Shown here one piece after another: positions 39,203 to 53,500 of a stretch of DNA of 64,000 nucleotides; position 1 is the first letter of the stretch, and every line of letters starts with the position of its first letter. A program made the position numbers and the translations under genes. The DNA comes from Orthonyx spaldingii (lineage: Eukaryota > Chordata > Aves > Passeriformes > Orthonychidae), in the NCBI GenBank assembly GCA_013397795.1, contig VZTJ01000079.1, forward strand, positions 983,914-1,047,913. The letters are read 5' to 3'. The notes beneath the pieces are model-generated. The model was not told the DNA's origin, did no database searches, and was given only the letters and a program-made list of their open reading frames with translations.

Positions 39203-42200
39203 CTGGTAAAACACAGGACGATCAGAATTTTGTTCTCCGACCCCAAACCCAGCTGTTCAGGATGCAAAGCTAAATGCACACCCCTGTACCTGTCTGTGGG
39301 CTCTGTTCCTGGCCCCTCACTTCCCTGGAGGGCCCATCCAGACCCAGGGCTGAGGGCCAGGCTCTTGGCTCTATCCAGCCTTACCAAAGCAGGTACCAAA
39401 CCCTGCCTCAGGTACCAACTAAATGTTACCTCTAAGGGGGGGTTATGGAACCCTGCTGATACCAGTTCCTGAAAAACTTGCAATCTAAACTCAAAAATGA
39501 TTTGGGGGAAAAGTCTCCTTTGCAAATTGAGACAATTTTCCTGGCAGGTAAAATCCCAGCAGGCTCACATTTACTGCAATCAACAGCATCAGCGTTTGTC
39601 TCCGAAGGACTACACAAGGGATACTTCATATGAATGATCCTGCCACCCTCAAAAATATTAATAATCAATGCCACAGCAGCTCCTTGTGACACTGAAGCAG
39701 TACAATGCACACATGATGGAGGGAAGGGCAGGAAAATCATACAGAAAACAAGAGATTTTGTATTCAAGTTCTGACATTTACCATTTCATTAGCCTGTGTG
39801 GAACTCGACTGACAAAGCCTGTGATAGCCATTAACTGATGGTTCCCTTTATGGGGAAGAAATGCACAGCAGACTCCAGAGAGTCCCAACAGGAAGGGTTC
39901 AAACCAGGAATTCAAGAACCACCAAGCCGAATCAGTTTGTAGATACAGCAGATCAGAGCTGTCTTACACCAGAAAAAGTGCAAGCAACGCTGCTTCACCA
40001 GTGTAAAACCAGAGAGGGAGAAGGGAAACCACACTCATCCCAACTCCCCTCATTCCCACTCTGCCAGGGTCCCACTGGGCAAAGCTCCCAGGCCCGTGGG
40101 AGCTCTCAGCAGCCCTTTGCAGCCCCAGAGGGACAGGGGCTGCCTCAGGCTGTGCCAGCAGCAACACAGGGCAAGGGAGAGGACAAGAGGAATTCATAGG
40201 TCAACAGATCCCAGGCCATGCCTGAGCTTCACTCCATGGAACCAGCCTGGATGTCTCCTCCAACCCCACCAGAAGCACCAGCGATCTCCGTGGAGGGTTT
40301 GACACTGAGGGCCGGCGAGCTGAGCCAGCACAGAGGGGCAGGAACGCTCTCTACGGTTTCCATAAACAACGTTGAGGAAAATATGATTAATTTTCAGTGC
40401 TTGAAAGCGCCTTTTACACGTTGCCACTGTGATCTGATCCTGGGAAACAGTGTGTGGCACAAAGGAGTTGGGATCTGGGCTGATGCTTTTGGGAAATCAC
40501 ATGCTGCATGCGGTTGTCTGGTGGTTTTACTGTCGTGGCTGAGGGAAATGCTTCTTTTGTGTGCACATTCTTGGGCTGTGGATCTCACGGGCTGCTGTCT
40601 CCATACTGCTGGTAGGTGGAGTCAGCTCTTGTTTGTCTTTCCAGCTGCCCAGTAGCTCTGGTGGGGACCAGGACCCTGGTGACACCAGCAATGTGCTCGT
40701 CCCCTCTGAGAGTCTGAGGTAGAACTGGGCCATCCCCTGAGCAAGGCACAGGGCTGGGACAGCAATCGGGGGACCATGGGGCGTCTCCCAACTGATGCAG
40801 GAGCAACCACATCTAGATCTTCCCTCCTGCTTATCAAAGCTGTTTTTAAACCTCTCCAGTGAAAGGTAAAGTACATGGAACAAAAGGAAGAAAGGAAAGA
40901 GGCTAGAATGGCTTTGTAAAGAACATGTTGCCTCTGTCAGACCCAGCCTTGGCACACAACTTGTCTTTAGCTGGTGGACATGAAGTGGCTGCACCCAGAA
41001 CAGGGCCTTGCCTTGGCTGTGCTGATGCAGCACTTCCCCCGTGCTCGCCCCCAGGGCTGGGTGTTTGTTGCAGGGAAAGGGGCGCTGGCCATCGCCTCAG
41101 CACACATCCACTGTGGTGAGAAGCAGCACAGGGAATTCGGGACAAACCCCCAGCCGGCTGCTGGAAGCATCTCTGCGGGAGAGCAATGTGCGGGTGCAGA
41201 GAGGTGCCAGCACCTCCTGAGGCACTGCAGAAGGTGCAGGAGGACCCCGACATCCCACTCTGTACCCCAGCCTGCCAGTGCTGAGCCTGCCAGGAACGGC
41301 ACAGATCCTGCTCTGGTTCCTTCCTTAGCACAGCATCAGTGGCAGGAGCCAGCGGGGTCAGCGCTGTCCTGGGCTGGGATGGAGTGGGAGCCTCTGGCTC
41401 AAAGCAAACAGGGCAAAGCCAGTGTTCTGGAGTGGCTCTCAGACACAGCAGGCCTCAGATGCATTTGGCAGCTGACTGCCCTGTGCTCAGCGCCACTGTG
41501 AGTCTTCACATCAGCCCTGCACTGGTGGGATCCCTGCTCCCAGCCCGCCCCACCAGCCCAGCACAGAGAGCTGCTCTCCCCAACGCACACCTGCCACCTC
41601 TGCACTACACTGCACTCCCAGCACAACACCTTTCAAAACTGAGGGAAAATATCATTTCCCCCATTTTCCAGCTGAAAAAACCAAGATACCTATTAGGGAA
41701 CTGTCTTGCCTAAACTCATAAAGCAGGCAAGCAGCTTGCTCACATGATAATGACTATTATTAGAAATGATTAATAAGATTGACAGGCCTTTTACCTTAGA
41801 AGAATTTCATTCAGGGACTGTACAATAATTATCTCATAAACAAGAAACAGCAAGTTATCACTCAAACAACCACAGATGTCTAAATTGGCTTCTACATCCT
41901 GCATTTTAGAAATAAAGGCAAAAGTGTATATTCCATTGCCCTCCAGAAGGGCTGACTAAAGGACAGCACTGAACAGGGTCAAACACCACCCTCAGAGTGC
42001 CTGGGCATCACGTGCAAGCTGCAATGCAGAGGGAAGTGCTGGCAATTGCAGCCAAGGAGACAGGAACCCCGAGGAGAGGCAGTGCTGCTGCCCTCACCCC
42101 AGGGCAGCTGTGCAGCAGGGTGGGTGCAACACCTTGATTTGGGATACCTGTCTTGAGCTCCAGGTACTGGACAAGGTGGTTTCATCTTGCAAGATCCTGG

Positions 42201-45200
42201 AGCAACTCGGGGACCTGCACAGCACTGGCCTGTTCTGTGTAGGCGTAACCTGTTATTGTCAATTAGGCAGAAATTACAATTTAAAAACCCCCTGATGTTC
42301 CCTTAGCCAGCTGAGCCAAGCACCTGGCCAGCCAGGGAAGGTAACAGCACCCTGCCCACCGGCACACAGGCCCTGCTGCTTGGCTTTCCTTTGAATGACT
42401 GCGTCTAGCCAAGCCTGGTTACTATCTGCTTTCATAATACTGAAACAAAAAAAGTCAAGAGTTTCTGACAAAACTTGATGCAACTTGCTGATGGTTCATT
42501 ATAATAATAATGAGCAGCCTAGCGCAGAGTTCAGGAGTGTGGGGTTTCACAAACACTGCACTTGGTTCCTCCTGCTGGATACCCACCTTGGCTTGCCTGC
42601 CCTGTCAGACCAGTTTGCAGCAGCAGCAGCAGCGAGGAAGAGGCTCCGTTTCACACCCGAGAGAGGAGCAGGAGCAGGGAATGTGCAGAGAACCGGGACC
42701 AAACCAGCAGCAGCTTTTAGGAGGAAGCTCCTTCTCCCCCGAATGCTCTTCAGCCTTGTTTTCCCACAGAAAACAAAGCTTATGCACTCCCAGTGACAAA
42801 CAAGTAACTTCCATTTCCTGACTGACACAAAACCTTGGAGGAAGAGCGAGCACCAGGCTAAGGGAGTTTCACCACCTCGGGTGGGAGGCAGAGACCTCAC
42901 AAACACTCCAGCAAACAGGGCAAACATTGAGGAGATAATCTAGCAGATAATAAAATGAAAGCTAGAAAGGACTCTATCCCGAGGACCAATCACAACCGGT
43001 GATTGCAACCAACATGACAAACATCCAAAAGAATGCAGGTTTGTGGAACTCTTAAAAAACAAAAAAATTGAAAGCAGAATCATCTCTAGGTTTTTAACAC
43101 TGGCTTGGACATTTAACCAGTTTATAAGTCTCTATTATTTAAATGTGTCTATCAATTACTGCCTGCACAACTTTTATCTCCCACATGTTGCAAACTAAAA
43201 GGAAGGAATGGGAGAGCTGTTGCTTTATCAAAGGATTCAACTCAAAGACAGCTTGCAAAAGCAAAAATGACCTCCAGTTTCCACAGGCTGTCCACAAGTA
43301 TTCTCCCCAGTCTCCACAACACTTTGCTGGATGGTGAAAACACACCAGTCAGAAAGCCAAGATGGACTAAAACTTTTTTCCAATGCTGTTTCAAATGCTG
43401 CTCCAGGCCCCCATGGAACAAAATGTGAATCAGCCCAGGTTTTACAGTCTTGAGAACATGGCCTGAAAGAGCACTGGAAGTGTCCTGCCCCCTCCCCTCT
43501 AGCCTGGAGAGCATCTTCCAAGCCCTCCCTGCCGCTGCTGGTCATATTTGCCTGTGGGGAGGTAAGTTTATCAATCACAGCCTTCACTGGAAGATCTCCT
43601 GTCTCACACAGGATGGATGCAACCGGATCAGGGGCTGACACCCCCCTGGCCACTGTAAGACAGGAGATAGGAATGTCTCACTGTCACAGCAGGGTTATTA
43701 GACCTAATTAGTGTTTGCAGCGTGCTTTGAAGTTGGAAAGTGCCAAGCATTATTATAATATTTTAGGTACTTTGATGATTCAAAACACACAACCCTTTGG
43801 TAATCATGATTTAGTAGTACTGTAGAGTAAGCAAGTTCATGTGAGAAGCCTGCATTGTCTCTGTGCCTGACGCTACTCAAACACAAACAGCTCCCCTCTG
43901 ACATCATGGGAATGCTGCAGCCCCAGCCCTGCCTCCCAGATAACGCCTGGTGCATCCCAGAGACTTCCAGCGTGCTGAAAAACCCACAGCAGAGCACCTC
44001 CTCACCCTCGAGATCCCTCTCGTGGTATTCTCAACAGAGATGTGCCTCTACTAACTTCATGTGGGAAAGTTTCAGTGTTAGAGGGGACAAAGACTGAAAT
44101 GACCTAACAATGTCCTGCTATTTCTAATGTCACAGCTGTGTGGAACAAGGATCCTATTTTAGCCACAAAATGTAATTAAACCCTCCCATATGGAGTGCAA
44201 TCCAAGAGTTCAGTTGTAGGTATCATGCTAAAGATAAGAAATTCGTTAAAGCAGAGCTAATGAACAGTCCAAACAGCCCAAGATAACACCATGGAATATC
44301 ACTGCAGTGGCTGCCATTCCTGTTGGCTGGGGACACGGCTGTGCAGGCAGTGGCCATGGCACAGGCACCAGGCAGGGTGGCTACCCCTGCCCTGCACAGC
44401 ACCAGGGTCTTGCCTGAGCCCCAGCATGGCCGTGCCCTGCTCCTGCTGGCAAAGTGGCACCCAGGAGCTCCTGACTTGTCTCACAGCAGCAACACAGACC
44501 AACAGCATCCTTCTTTAACAGCTCTTTCTGGAGGAAAAAAAAAATCTTACGCTGCTTCCCTCCTTGAGATTCTTCCTCCCTGTTTAATGAACTGTCAGTG
44601 CTGAGGCTGTTTGGGACACCCAGTAAGAATCTCTGTGCTCTGGAAGCTCTGGCCCATGACTTGCTTAGCTTCCTGAGCGTGGCAGCCTTTTCATGCCTGG
44701 CTGACCAAAGAACTGTGCCTGTTTTAGTTAGCAATATTAAACATGGACCTAATTGCTTGTTAACTGCTTCAGATGCCATCTCTGCAGTGACTGATGTGAC
44801 ACCAGCACCAGTACTCGTCTCATCCCAGCACCTTACGTGACAGTCTCCCAAAGCCTTCAGAACACAGTGATGTGTAAACACTGCTGGATTAATACACAAC
44901 AACATTTGCTCAAATATTTCCCATCTACTGTAACAGCGAAGGAAAATTCCCATGGACTGCCCCAAAGCCCTGTGCAAGTGGAACCAGACACAAGGCGGCT
45001 TGAGCTGAGCGAGTGCTTCCGCCTGCCCACTGCCCACCTGTGCCAGGCCCTCCATCACTGCTCCATGAAATGTAACCTTTTACCAGGCCAAACCTGGTCA
45101 GTTTGTTTTGCAAAATGCCCTGGCTCTTGGTGTGGGGCCGCTCTGATGCTGAGTGGGTCTGTGGTGCCTCCATGGGCTGCCCACACTCCCAAAGGCGCTT

Positions 45201-46307
45201 TTCCAGCCCAGGGTCCCCCCGAAGGTCCTGCCCACAGCAGCACCACGATGGGCACCTCTGCCCACCAACCTCTGGCACACGCTGCAGCTGCTCTTGCCAC
45301 GCAGGGAGTGACTGTCCCTCCCACCTGTGTGACACCACCTGATGCCTGAGGAACTGAGACTCACAGAACTCAAATGCTGAAGGGCAAGTGAAACCTCCAG
45401 AACCCCCCAGGTTCGACAGCTACTATTTCTGAACAATGGAAGCTAAATTTTAAGTCACCAGATGAGTCTAGGAGCTGAAACTTCAAGAGAAATACCAAGT
45501 TTTATAAACACAATAAATAATTGAAAACATTAAGTAATAACAATCCACCCCTGCTACCTCCTCTGCCCAGTCACCTCTGGCTAAAACGGGTGCAGGATTT
45601 CACCCAGGAGAGCTGTTTCCTTTGAAGCAGTAGAGAAAGTTTGCCTGCCCAGGAATTGAAGATGTGCCAGAAGAAAACAAAAGCTTCTAATACTTTTTCT
45701 TTATTTGTTACCATTCCTCCTTTACTCACATGTGTGTTTGGGCCCGCAGTGCCCCATCCCTCCCCGTGGCTTGCACTGCCTCTCTGCACAGAGCCCTTCT
45801 TTCCACAGGGTTTCTGCCACTCCACCCACCGCGAGCAGGGCGAACCGAGGCTGCTTTAGCCTCTCAATAACTGCTAATTAAATTTTTCTCCTCGGTCTCC
45901 TACAGTGGACTCACACAAAGCCACCGAGCACAAGCTCTCCATGCCGGGGTCCCGCGATGAAGCTGCCACCATGGTCAGGGTGCCAGGAGGGGACTGAGCT
46001 CCAGCCCAGCCCCTGGCCTTGGAGAAACTTCCATCCCCCCACCGCCACGGCCCCCTCCCCTCCTTGTAATGCTCAGGCTTTGTGAAAGAAGGGGTGAGTT
46101 TCTAGGGCTTTCAGGGGTTTTAAGATACGGGAAGAAAAAAAAAATCAATGCCAAATTCCTTTGAATAGAAGATACTGCATGTTGGCAGAAGCCACTTTTC
46201 ACAGACTCCAGCCGTTTGAAATCTGAAACACTAAAAAGTGGCTACTGTGGATGTGCTGTATTCTTCTTTTCAAAGCAATCTGGCACACAATTTTCCTCCC
46301 CTGTTCC

Positions 46308-46376
46308 AGGACCCAATCCTGCATTCCTTTCACGCTCAGACTCCCATTGACTTTAAGGAATGCAGGATTGGATCCT
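46308..46376. repeat. 22-bp inverted repeat, remnant of a palindromic element
   Basis: Arms at 46308-46329 and 46355-46376 are reverse complements with one mismatch (46312 against 46372); the inner 17 bp are perfect. The loop is 25 bp and includes ctcccattgactt. The arm core ccaatcctgcattcctt and the loop motif resemble, from memory, palindromic non-autonomous DNA elements abundant in turtles and crocodilians, but I cannot name the family with certainty. As RNA it would fold into a stable hairpin. Confidence 0.8.
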
Positions 46377-46533
46377 AAATGTGTGCTTTACTCACACAAT
46401 AGCTCCTCATGGTTACGATCTATTGAGAAAGGCACACTTTAAAAACCATTTGGAATTGCAGGCTCATCCACCAGGCCAGAATGCCTGTAAAGATCTCCCA
46501 TTATTTCGGGGAAAAATGCTCAGTGTCTGAATT

Positions 46534-46534
<1 letters not shown>

Positions 46535-46575
<41 letters not shown>
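46535..46575. repeat. (CA)n microsatellite
   Basis: About 20 uninterrupted CA dinucleotides, followed by an unrelated sequence. Such length is usually polymorphic between individuals. Confidence 0.97.
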
Positions 46576-46579
<4 letters not shown>

Positions 46580-46708
46580 TCCTGGTTTCAAGCTGCAGGC
46601 ACAGCTTAGCTTGAGATGCATCAAAATATTTTGAGCACTGACCTGATAGCTCCCAAAGAAACCACGTGTAATTTTGGGTTTTGAAAAAAAGCAAAACTCC
46701 AGGGAAAG

Positions 46709-46725
46709 AAAAAAAAAAAAAAAAA
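46709..46725. repeat. poly-A run
   Basis: Seventeen consecutive A residues, 134 bp from the CA repeat. No retrotransposon body is attached. Confidence 0.9.
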
Positions 46726-49700
46726 GCCACCAAAGCAAACATATAGGCAGCTGAATCTTAAGGTCGGTTTTTCAGAGAACTTTTGTAAAAGCCTCTAAAA
46801 GACCTGCACTGGCTAAGACAAAACAGAGCCTTGCACTGCTATTTTTGAGGATGCTGTATATTGAGTTACGAGGCTATTACGATGCAAATCTCAAATGTAC
46901 AAGCTTTTTACTCGGCCATAAACACAAAACAGTATACATTGTCCTTTCAGAAGAAAAGGTTTGCTGCTAAAATAGCAGAAGCCCTACGTAAATAACCAAC
47001 ATTCTTTCTGCCTGAGGTCACTGACTTGGCCTATTCAATTCCAGGCTAGTCTGGGATTTGACAATCTAAGCAGGGGAGAGGCCCTTTCCTTTTTTTCAAA
47101 AGAATGCTGGGATTTTATTTGAAATTTAAACTCTTGCAAACAAAAGGTGGCATCGTATGTTGGAGGCCTATGAAGGTGGAGTACAGGATGTGTATTGTTT
47201 TCTCCCTTTACATAGGTTCTTTCACGAAAGAGTATTCAGAGTCTGTGAATAAATTCTAATAAAATATTATCATCAAGTAGGCAGACATAGCAAGATATGA
47301 ACAGACACTTTAAAGAGATTAGGAGATTCAATTTCATGAAACATTGATGCGAAAAAAGCATAAAAATCGTTTGAACCTATAATTTAAATTATAATTTAAA
47401 ATAAATTATTTTCAAATTAATAAGTGGAAATCATTCTCTAGTTTAAGTTTCTATACTAATTCATATCTGTACACCAAACCCGAGCTTTTCAGTGCAAATT
47501 AACCGTGGCTACAAAGTCAGCATTTATTCTCATTCTCACTCTCCATCTCCCGCTCTGCCCTGGGGAGGCAGATGGTAGTTAACTATTTTTCCTCCCGGTT
47601 ACCGTTCCCCAGCTCCTACTTGAACTCTCACAAAAGCAAACTCGTGTGTAATACAATTATCATCTCCCTCCTGGGCTGTTATCCAGGCTGTGCACTGCCC
47701 GGTGCCACCTCCCGGGGTGGGAGCAGCCCCTGCCCGCACCTCTCCCTCCCTGCCCCGCTGGATTTGGAGCTGCTGGGACGGAGCGGCACCGCCGAGCGCT
47801 GCCCCAGACACCGTCCTCAGCAGGAGAGGCTGTCCTTGCTAGGCACTCGCTAACGTGCTCCAAAATCCTGATGAAAACACAGCCCTTTATCATTCTGACA
47901 TGTTTGTAGCCCAAGGTAAACTCCAGACTCTCCTCTGCAGTGTTACCTTCACCTGCCATGATGTCAAAGTGGAAAACTTCATTATCTTCCCTGGGATTTT
48001 GCCCCGTGCCAGCCATGGCACCGAAGGGAACACCCCAGTACCCAGCAGGTGCTCCTGTGCTGCATCCGCCTCCCTGCATCCTGCATCCCTGCTCTGCGGA
48101 CCCCCACCCCACCACAGCCCCCAGTGCGCGCTGAGGACACGCAGGGCACATTTCCGAGGAGTGGAGGGCACATTTCTGCCCCAACCTCGCTGCCTGACTG
48201 CAGCTGTCAGCCTCCAGCAGGATTATGTAGATAGATAGCTAATATCTTTTGTTACCTTGCTGGAAAACCCCACCTTTCTTGGCAGGGTATCCATAATCTC
48301 CATGCCATGTTTACTCTAGTGTGGAATTCTCTCTTCCTTTCTGTCTCCTCCTACTCTTTGGTCAGGTTATTTAACCAAAAGGTTGCTTAAAGCTGCAGGG
48401 ACAAGAAGCTCTCTGACCTCTGGCACTCTGGCAAGGCGTTCCTGTGCAAACTGTATTGTAAACTTAGCAGATACTTTCAAGCTTCCATATAATTTGCAAA
48501 AGTTTAAATTGGCAGATGTTTCCTTTCTCTCCCACTTACATATTTATTCTATCCCATACCACCCATCAATTTCAGGGTTAACACATAAATTTCCATGGAG
48601 CTCTAACAGAAGAACTTATGCTGAAAAATGGTTTGCAAAAACATAAGCCAAGTATATATTTAAAAACAGAAATACAACTGCCTGCATTGATCTAATAGCT
48701 ACTTCGGGTCTATATATTAACATATACCTTAAAATATATTACTTAACAAGCCAGCAAGTGGCAACACTAAGAAAATGTAAAATAAAGCTCCAAGTGCACT
48801 TCAGTTTAATTTCCACCCCCCAGGGCTGGGTTTACAAGTGCAAAAAACCCCAACCAGACCATGAGAGGCCTCCCCACCACTCGACAAGCTGGGAGGGCAG
48901 GGGGGATAGCTCTTCCCCCAAGGTAGCTTCCACTGCGGGAAGCTTTCACCATTCCATCACAGCCTCTTGTTCATTATCAGCAAAGAATTCCAATTTTCCA
49001 GCTGCTGCCTGTAAGCCAGGACTTAAAAGAGTACTTGTCTTATCACACACTCCCAAGTGCCAGCCCATTCTGTGGCAGAGTAAATCCATCACCACAGTGC
49101 AGCCCCCTCCGGCCCAAGCTGTGCTGACGCTCGGGGCAGGACAGAGCCTCCCCAGCAGCCCTGCTGGCCCCTGCCCAGGTGTGCTGTGGTGGGTGGCTCT
49201 CACCCAGCCTCCAGGAAGAACCACCACAATGTCAGCAGCAAGGATCCATCTATCCTGGCATCCTGTAACCCAGCTCTGGCCAAGAGTGGAAGTTCGGTGG
49301 GAAGGAGCACTACAAACAGGGCTCACACAGGCTGCAGTGTTCCCAAGAACAACCTCTCAGCTTCCAGCAGCCAGCACTTAAGGCCTTCCTGCACCACAGG
49401 TTGCATCATAACTATTATGTTTAATAGCCTCACTGGACCAATCCTTCTCTAATTTGTCTAATTTCTCTATAAGATCATTTATATTTTTGGCCTCCACGCT
49501 GTCCCTATGGCAGAGTCCCACACTTTCACTGTGCATTGCATGGAACATTCCCTTTTGTTTTGAACCTCTGCTGATCTCAAGCTTCTGTTACGTCCTAGAG
49601 AACACATCGGCCCCTGCGGTCATCGCCACCAGACTGAAGAGCTCTGTCAGTCAAAGTCTGAAACTTCAGCTGCACCTGGACACGAATGGGATGCACATCT

Positions 49701-50454
49701 CCAACACAACTGGTATTTTTATCTAGCAGCATTCTGAGACTCTGCTCAGGTCTTCTTTATGCAACAGAGGCGTAGACATACACAGGTGGAACAGAGTCCC
49801 TGACTCCAAGTTCACACCGAGTGTGTGAGCTCCCTGAGGGAGACAGGACCAACCTCCTGAGTTCTGCACTGCCCCAAGTTCCTGAGCAGCCTTTGTGAGG
49901 GGTGAGCTGCTGAGAAACACAACAGGAGGCAATTCCTAGGGCAATACATCCAAAAGAAAAAGCTACTGCATTCCAATAAGACTAAAGGAAGAAGGAAAAA
50001 GTATGTCTGGTCCTCAGTGTCATGTGGACATTCAGAGCAGGGCAAGAACCCACTGGAGACTCCACCTGACAACCAGCAAATGTTGGGTAAGGTTGTTGAA
50101 CTGAGGGTACTGCGGACCCCTCACCACTGCTACCGGGCTCCTTCCTGCAAGTCATTATTCTCCATTCAAGTTCAGCCTCAACTAAAAGTCCCAGCTTAGC
50201 CAGGCTCTGAAGGAGATGAAGAGAAATCTGAACAACAGCTGGAAGAGCAGGCAGTTTGCCGAATGTCATCTTTGCCTGGAGTGAGTTGCAGCATCACCTC
50301 TCCTAACATACAACAAGGTGCGCTGAACCAAAGGAGTGGACACAGCCCAGTCCTGTGGCAACATGCAAGAGAGCCTCAAGGGAGATGAGCAATTTCCCTA
50401 AACTCTCTGCTGGGTTGTCTCAGGAAAACAAGAACGGATTTGCAGAGTTCACTC

Positions 50455-50545
50455 TTCCTCGCAGCAGCAGCGTGTGAGTCAGCGGCGAGTGTGAGCAGCA
50501 CCAAAGGGCGCTGCCGCCGAGCCTCGCACGCCAGCACTGCCTGCT
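50455..50545. promoter_or_regulatory. CpG-rich patch with AP-1/MAF-like site
   Basis: A short intronic patch with a high local CpG count and a TGAGTCA site at 50475-50481 followed by GC, matching AP-1 and half of a MAF recognition element. This combination suits an enhancer, but nothing in the sequence proves activity. Confidence 0.25.
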
Positions 50546-53500
50546 CTGGGTCACGGCCAGAGGGTGCTCAGCAGCCAGCACCAACGGCACCCCATCTCGG
50601 TGAAACCAACCTCACAGGGCACAGTTCTCCTTCCCTTGACATCAATCTGTGCAATAAAGTGAGATTGTGATGATCCACAGTGCCTAGAAATGGCATCTTG
50701 AGCAACAGCTGTAACTCTTTTCTTCATGGGATAATGGAAGAATGTGTCAGGGAGTGGTCCTTGGGTCCAGAAGCACGGAGAAAACTTAGAAAGAATAGTA
50801 CACAGTGAAATAAAAATATTTTCAGAATGACAAAGTATTAAAGCATCTGCTGGTTTTGAAGGACATTCTTTGGGTTTAGATTATTTAGCTGTAAATTTGG
50901 AAGACCTGCACGGAGAACAACTCTCCTGTTGCCCACACTGATGAACAATTACACTGATGTTAATAATGTTACTTCAGATTTATCCTGGGTAACTTGGAAC
51001 AAAACCTCGCTAGCACCTCAGATACATGTTTCAGACAATATTCCAGTATACTTTGCTGTAAACAAAACAAAACTGGAAATTATAGTTGTATTCAATTACT
51101 GAAATCATCTGGGGCTTGCTCAGCCAATTTGAAATATAATCAAAGATCAGCCCTCCTTGAGCTGCCCTTGATATTTTGTGGTGGACTGACCACAGCTTCC
51201 TGCAACAGGTCACATTAGTACTAAACCCACAAGCAGCTCCCAAGCCAGAGGGCTGGATAGGTACAGCTCCTGACAGTACACTCACTTCTTTTGGCACTCA
51301 GGTACAATAAGGATATTGTTCCTTTAATGCTTAGCTTTCCTTTTAAGAAGTATGTGAGATTTCAGCCAATTCTCCACAGCGATTAGTTCAGGATGAATGT
51401 ACTTAACTCAGGATTCAGCTGGAAAGAGCCCAAGTAGATGCAATCAATTTTCTGCTAAATCCACTTCCTTCCTCTCTTCTCTACCCAGCATGAGACATCA
51501 GCTCTCCACTACAGCCAGTGGTGAGTAAGACACTGCAAACCTCTGCCTTCAGCCAGGTTCCTATCAAAGCTGGTTATTCCTTCTGATTTCCCCTAGTTTT
51601 GGGGTTTTGCATATCCTGTTCACTTGCCCAACATCTGGGCTAGGGGGAAAAGGCTCTAGAAGCAAAAATGAAAAAGCAGCTATACAGCAAACCACAAACA
51701 TCAAATGCAGTGGCTCCCCTGACCCCCGAAGTTAATCACTCACAACTGCACAGAATCAGCTGCAGAACTTCACGGATAAAGGATGACTTTCCCCTTTGCA
51801 CGAATTTTGAAACCTCCTCGAGGTTTCGATGTGCAGGTACTGTATGATCTGCCAGCTTCTGTGCTGCCATCTCTGTGTGTGAACCAAATTTTCTTCACCA
51901 CCATCATCTGAACCCCACAGGACTCCAGAGAGAGCAGCCACAGCCCCTTTCCGTGACCACCCTCCTGCAGCAGGGCCTGAAACAGCACATTGGAGCAATA
52001 GCCATGATCTGCTACTTGAATCTAAACAGGGTAATAAAAAATAACATCCATTCACAAACAAGGCTTAGAAAACTTGTTCTCTGGCTCTCACCTACATACT
52101 TTCTTAAGAGATTAAGTAGATGATTTCCAGCCTTATTTTCCCAAGTGTATACATTCTGCTTTGTTAAATAACTCATGGAATCAGCAGAACAAGTCCTGGT
52201 GGCTGTGTGTTCTTTAGGCTTTCTTCCTCTAGTCCAAACTTTTGATTGTGCTCCCCTACCAGTAAAAAATGTTTGCACATGCATCCCCATACACATACAG
52301 TTATACATTTATAAATAATATACATCCACTAGTGAAGTATTTTCTTCCTGCACCCTAAAGGATCATCTTGAACACTGTCTGGGTTGCCTGCACCCCACTT
52401 TGGAGACTGCTGCTCTAGAGACCACTGCACTGTTAATACTGATTCAGCAGATTGTTTCCATGGGTCTGAATTTACACAGCCATGGTTCCTAAGGTCAGTA
52501 ACGCACTGACTCACTCAATAACGTTATTTGCATTACTTCCAGGAAAAATTGTGCAGGCAGTGCAATTGGAAGAGTGACAGTGCAGAGTACCCAGGCAGCC
52601 AGGGGTTGTGTGACTGAGGTTCTGTGACTCTATCTAATTTAATGTCAGGACACAGCACACTTGTGTTTTAGAGTACACTGACAGACAACTGCTGAGACGT
52701 AACAGTGAGTAATCAAAAACGACTGCTAAATCCATTCCTGCTTTTAAATATGCACCAAGTCAGATGCCTTTCACTCTGCACAGGCACAGCTAAAAGAGCT
52801 GGCAGGTATTGGTGGCTCTGTTCTGCACCTGTGCTGGCACAGAGTCACCACGCCAGCAGAGCCAGCCCTGCTGGCTGGAGTCAGAGCCACTGCTGATGTT
52901 ACTTCTTCTTACAGAAGATACTTCCAAAGTGTCTCTCCTCCAACTCCCTGCCTGTTTCTTGCCTGGCTCACCATGCACTTTTATTATCACTACTCCAAAT
53001 GCAGAGCAAGTTCACAGGATTTTGGCAAACAAATAGTTAATGCTGGAAGGTTTTGGGCAAGAAAAAGTCAGTCTGGGGGCTGGTAGAGAGGAGGAAAAAG
53101 CACCAAGGGGGCTAAGGGAGCATCCAGAGCAGGGAGCACTGTGGGCAGCCCTTGCCCAGCCCCGTGGGCACCTGCCTGGCCCAGGCTGGGCCGCAGGGGC
53201 CGGGCAGAGGGAGCAGGCAGGGCATGGCAGCGCCAGGGCCTGAGCTGAGCAACGGGAGAAGCAGTGACAGCAGATAAGGGCGTGCACAGGCCCCTGGACA
53301 GGAACAGGAAGGAACACAGGGTTTTGTGGATCCATACAGGGAGCCTGTGGAGACAACAAGAGCAGGACAGTGCACAGAGCAGCGAGGGACCCCGTCACCA
53401 AGCACCCAGTGCTGCTGTGCCACCAGGGATCAATGGGCAGAGGAAGGGGAGGGTCTCCGTGGGACTTGAAACCTGGTTCTCCAGGCCTGCCCCTAACACC

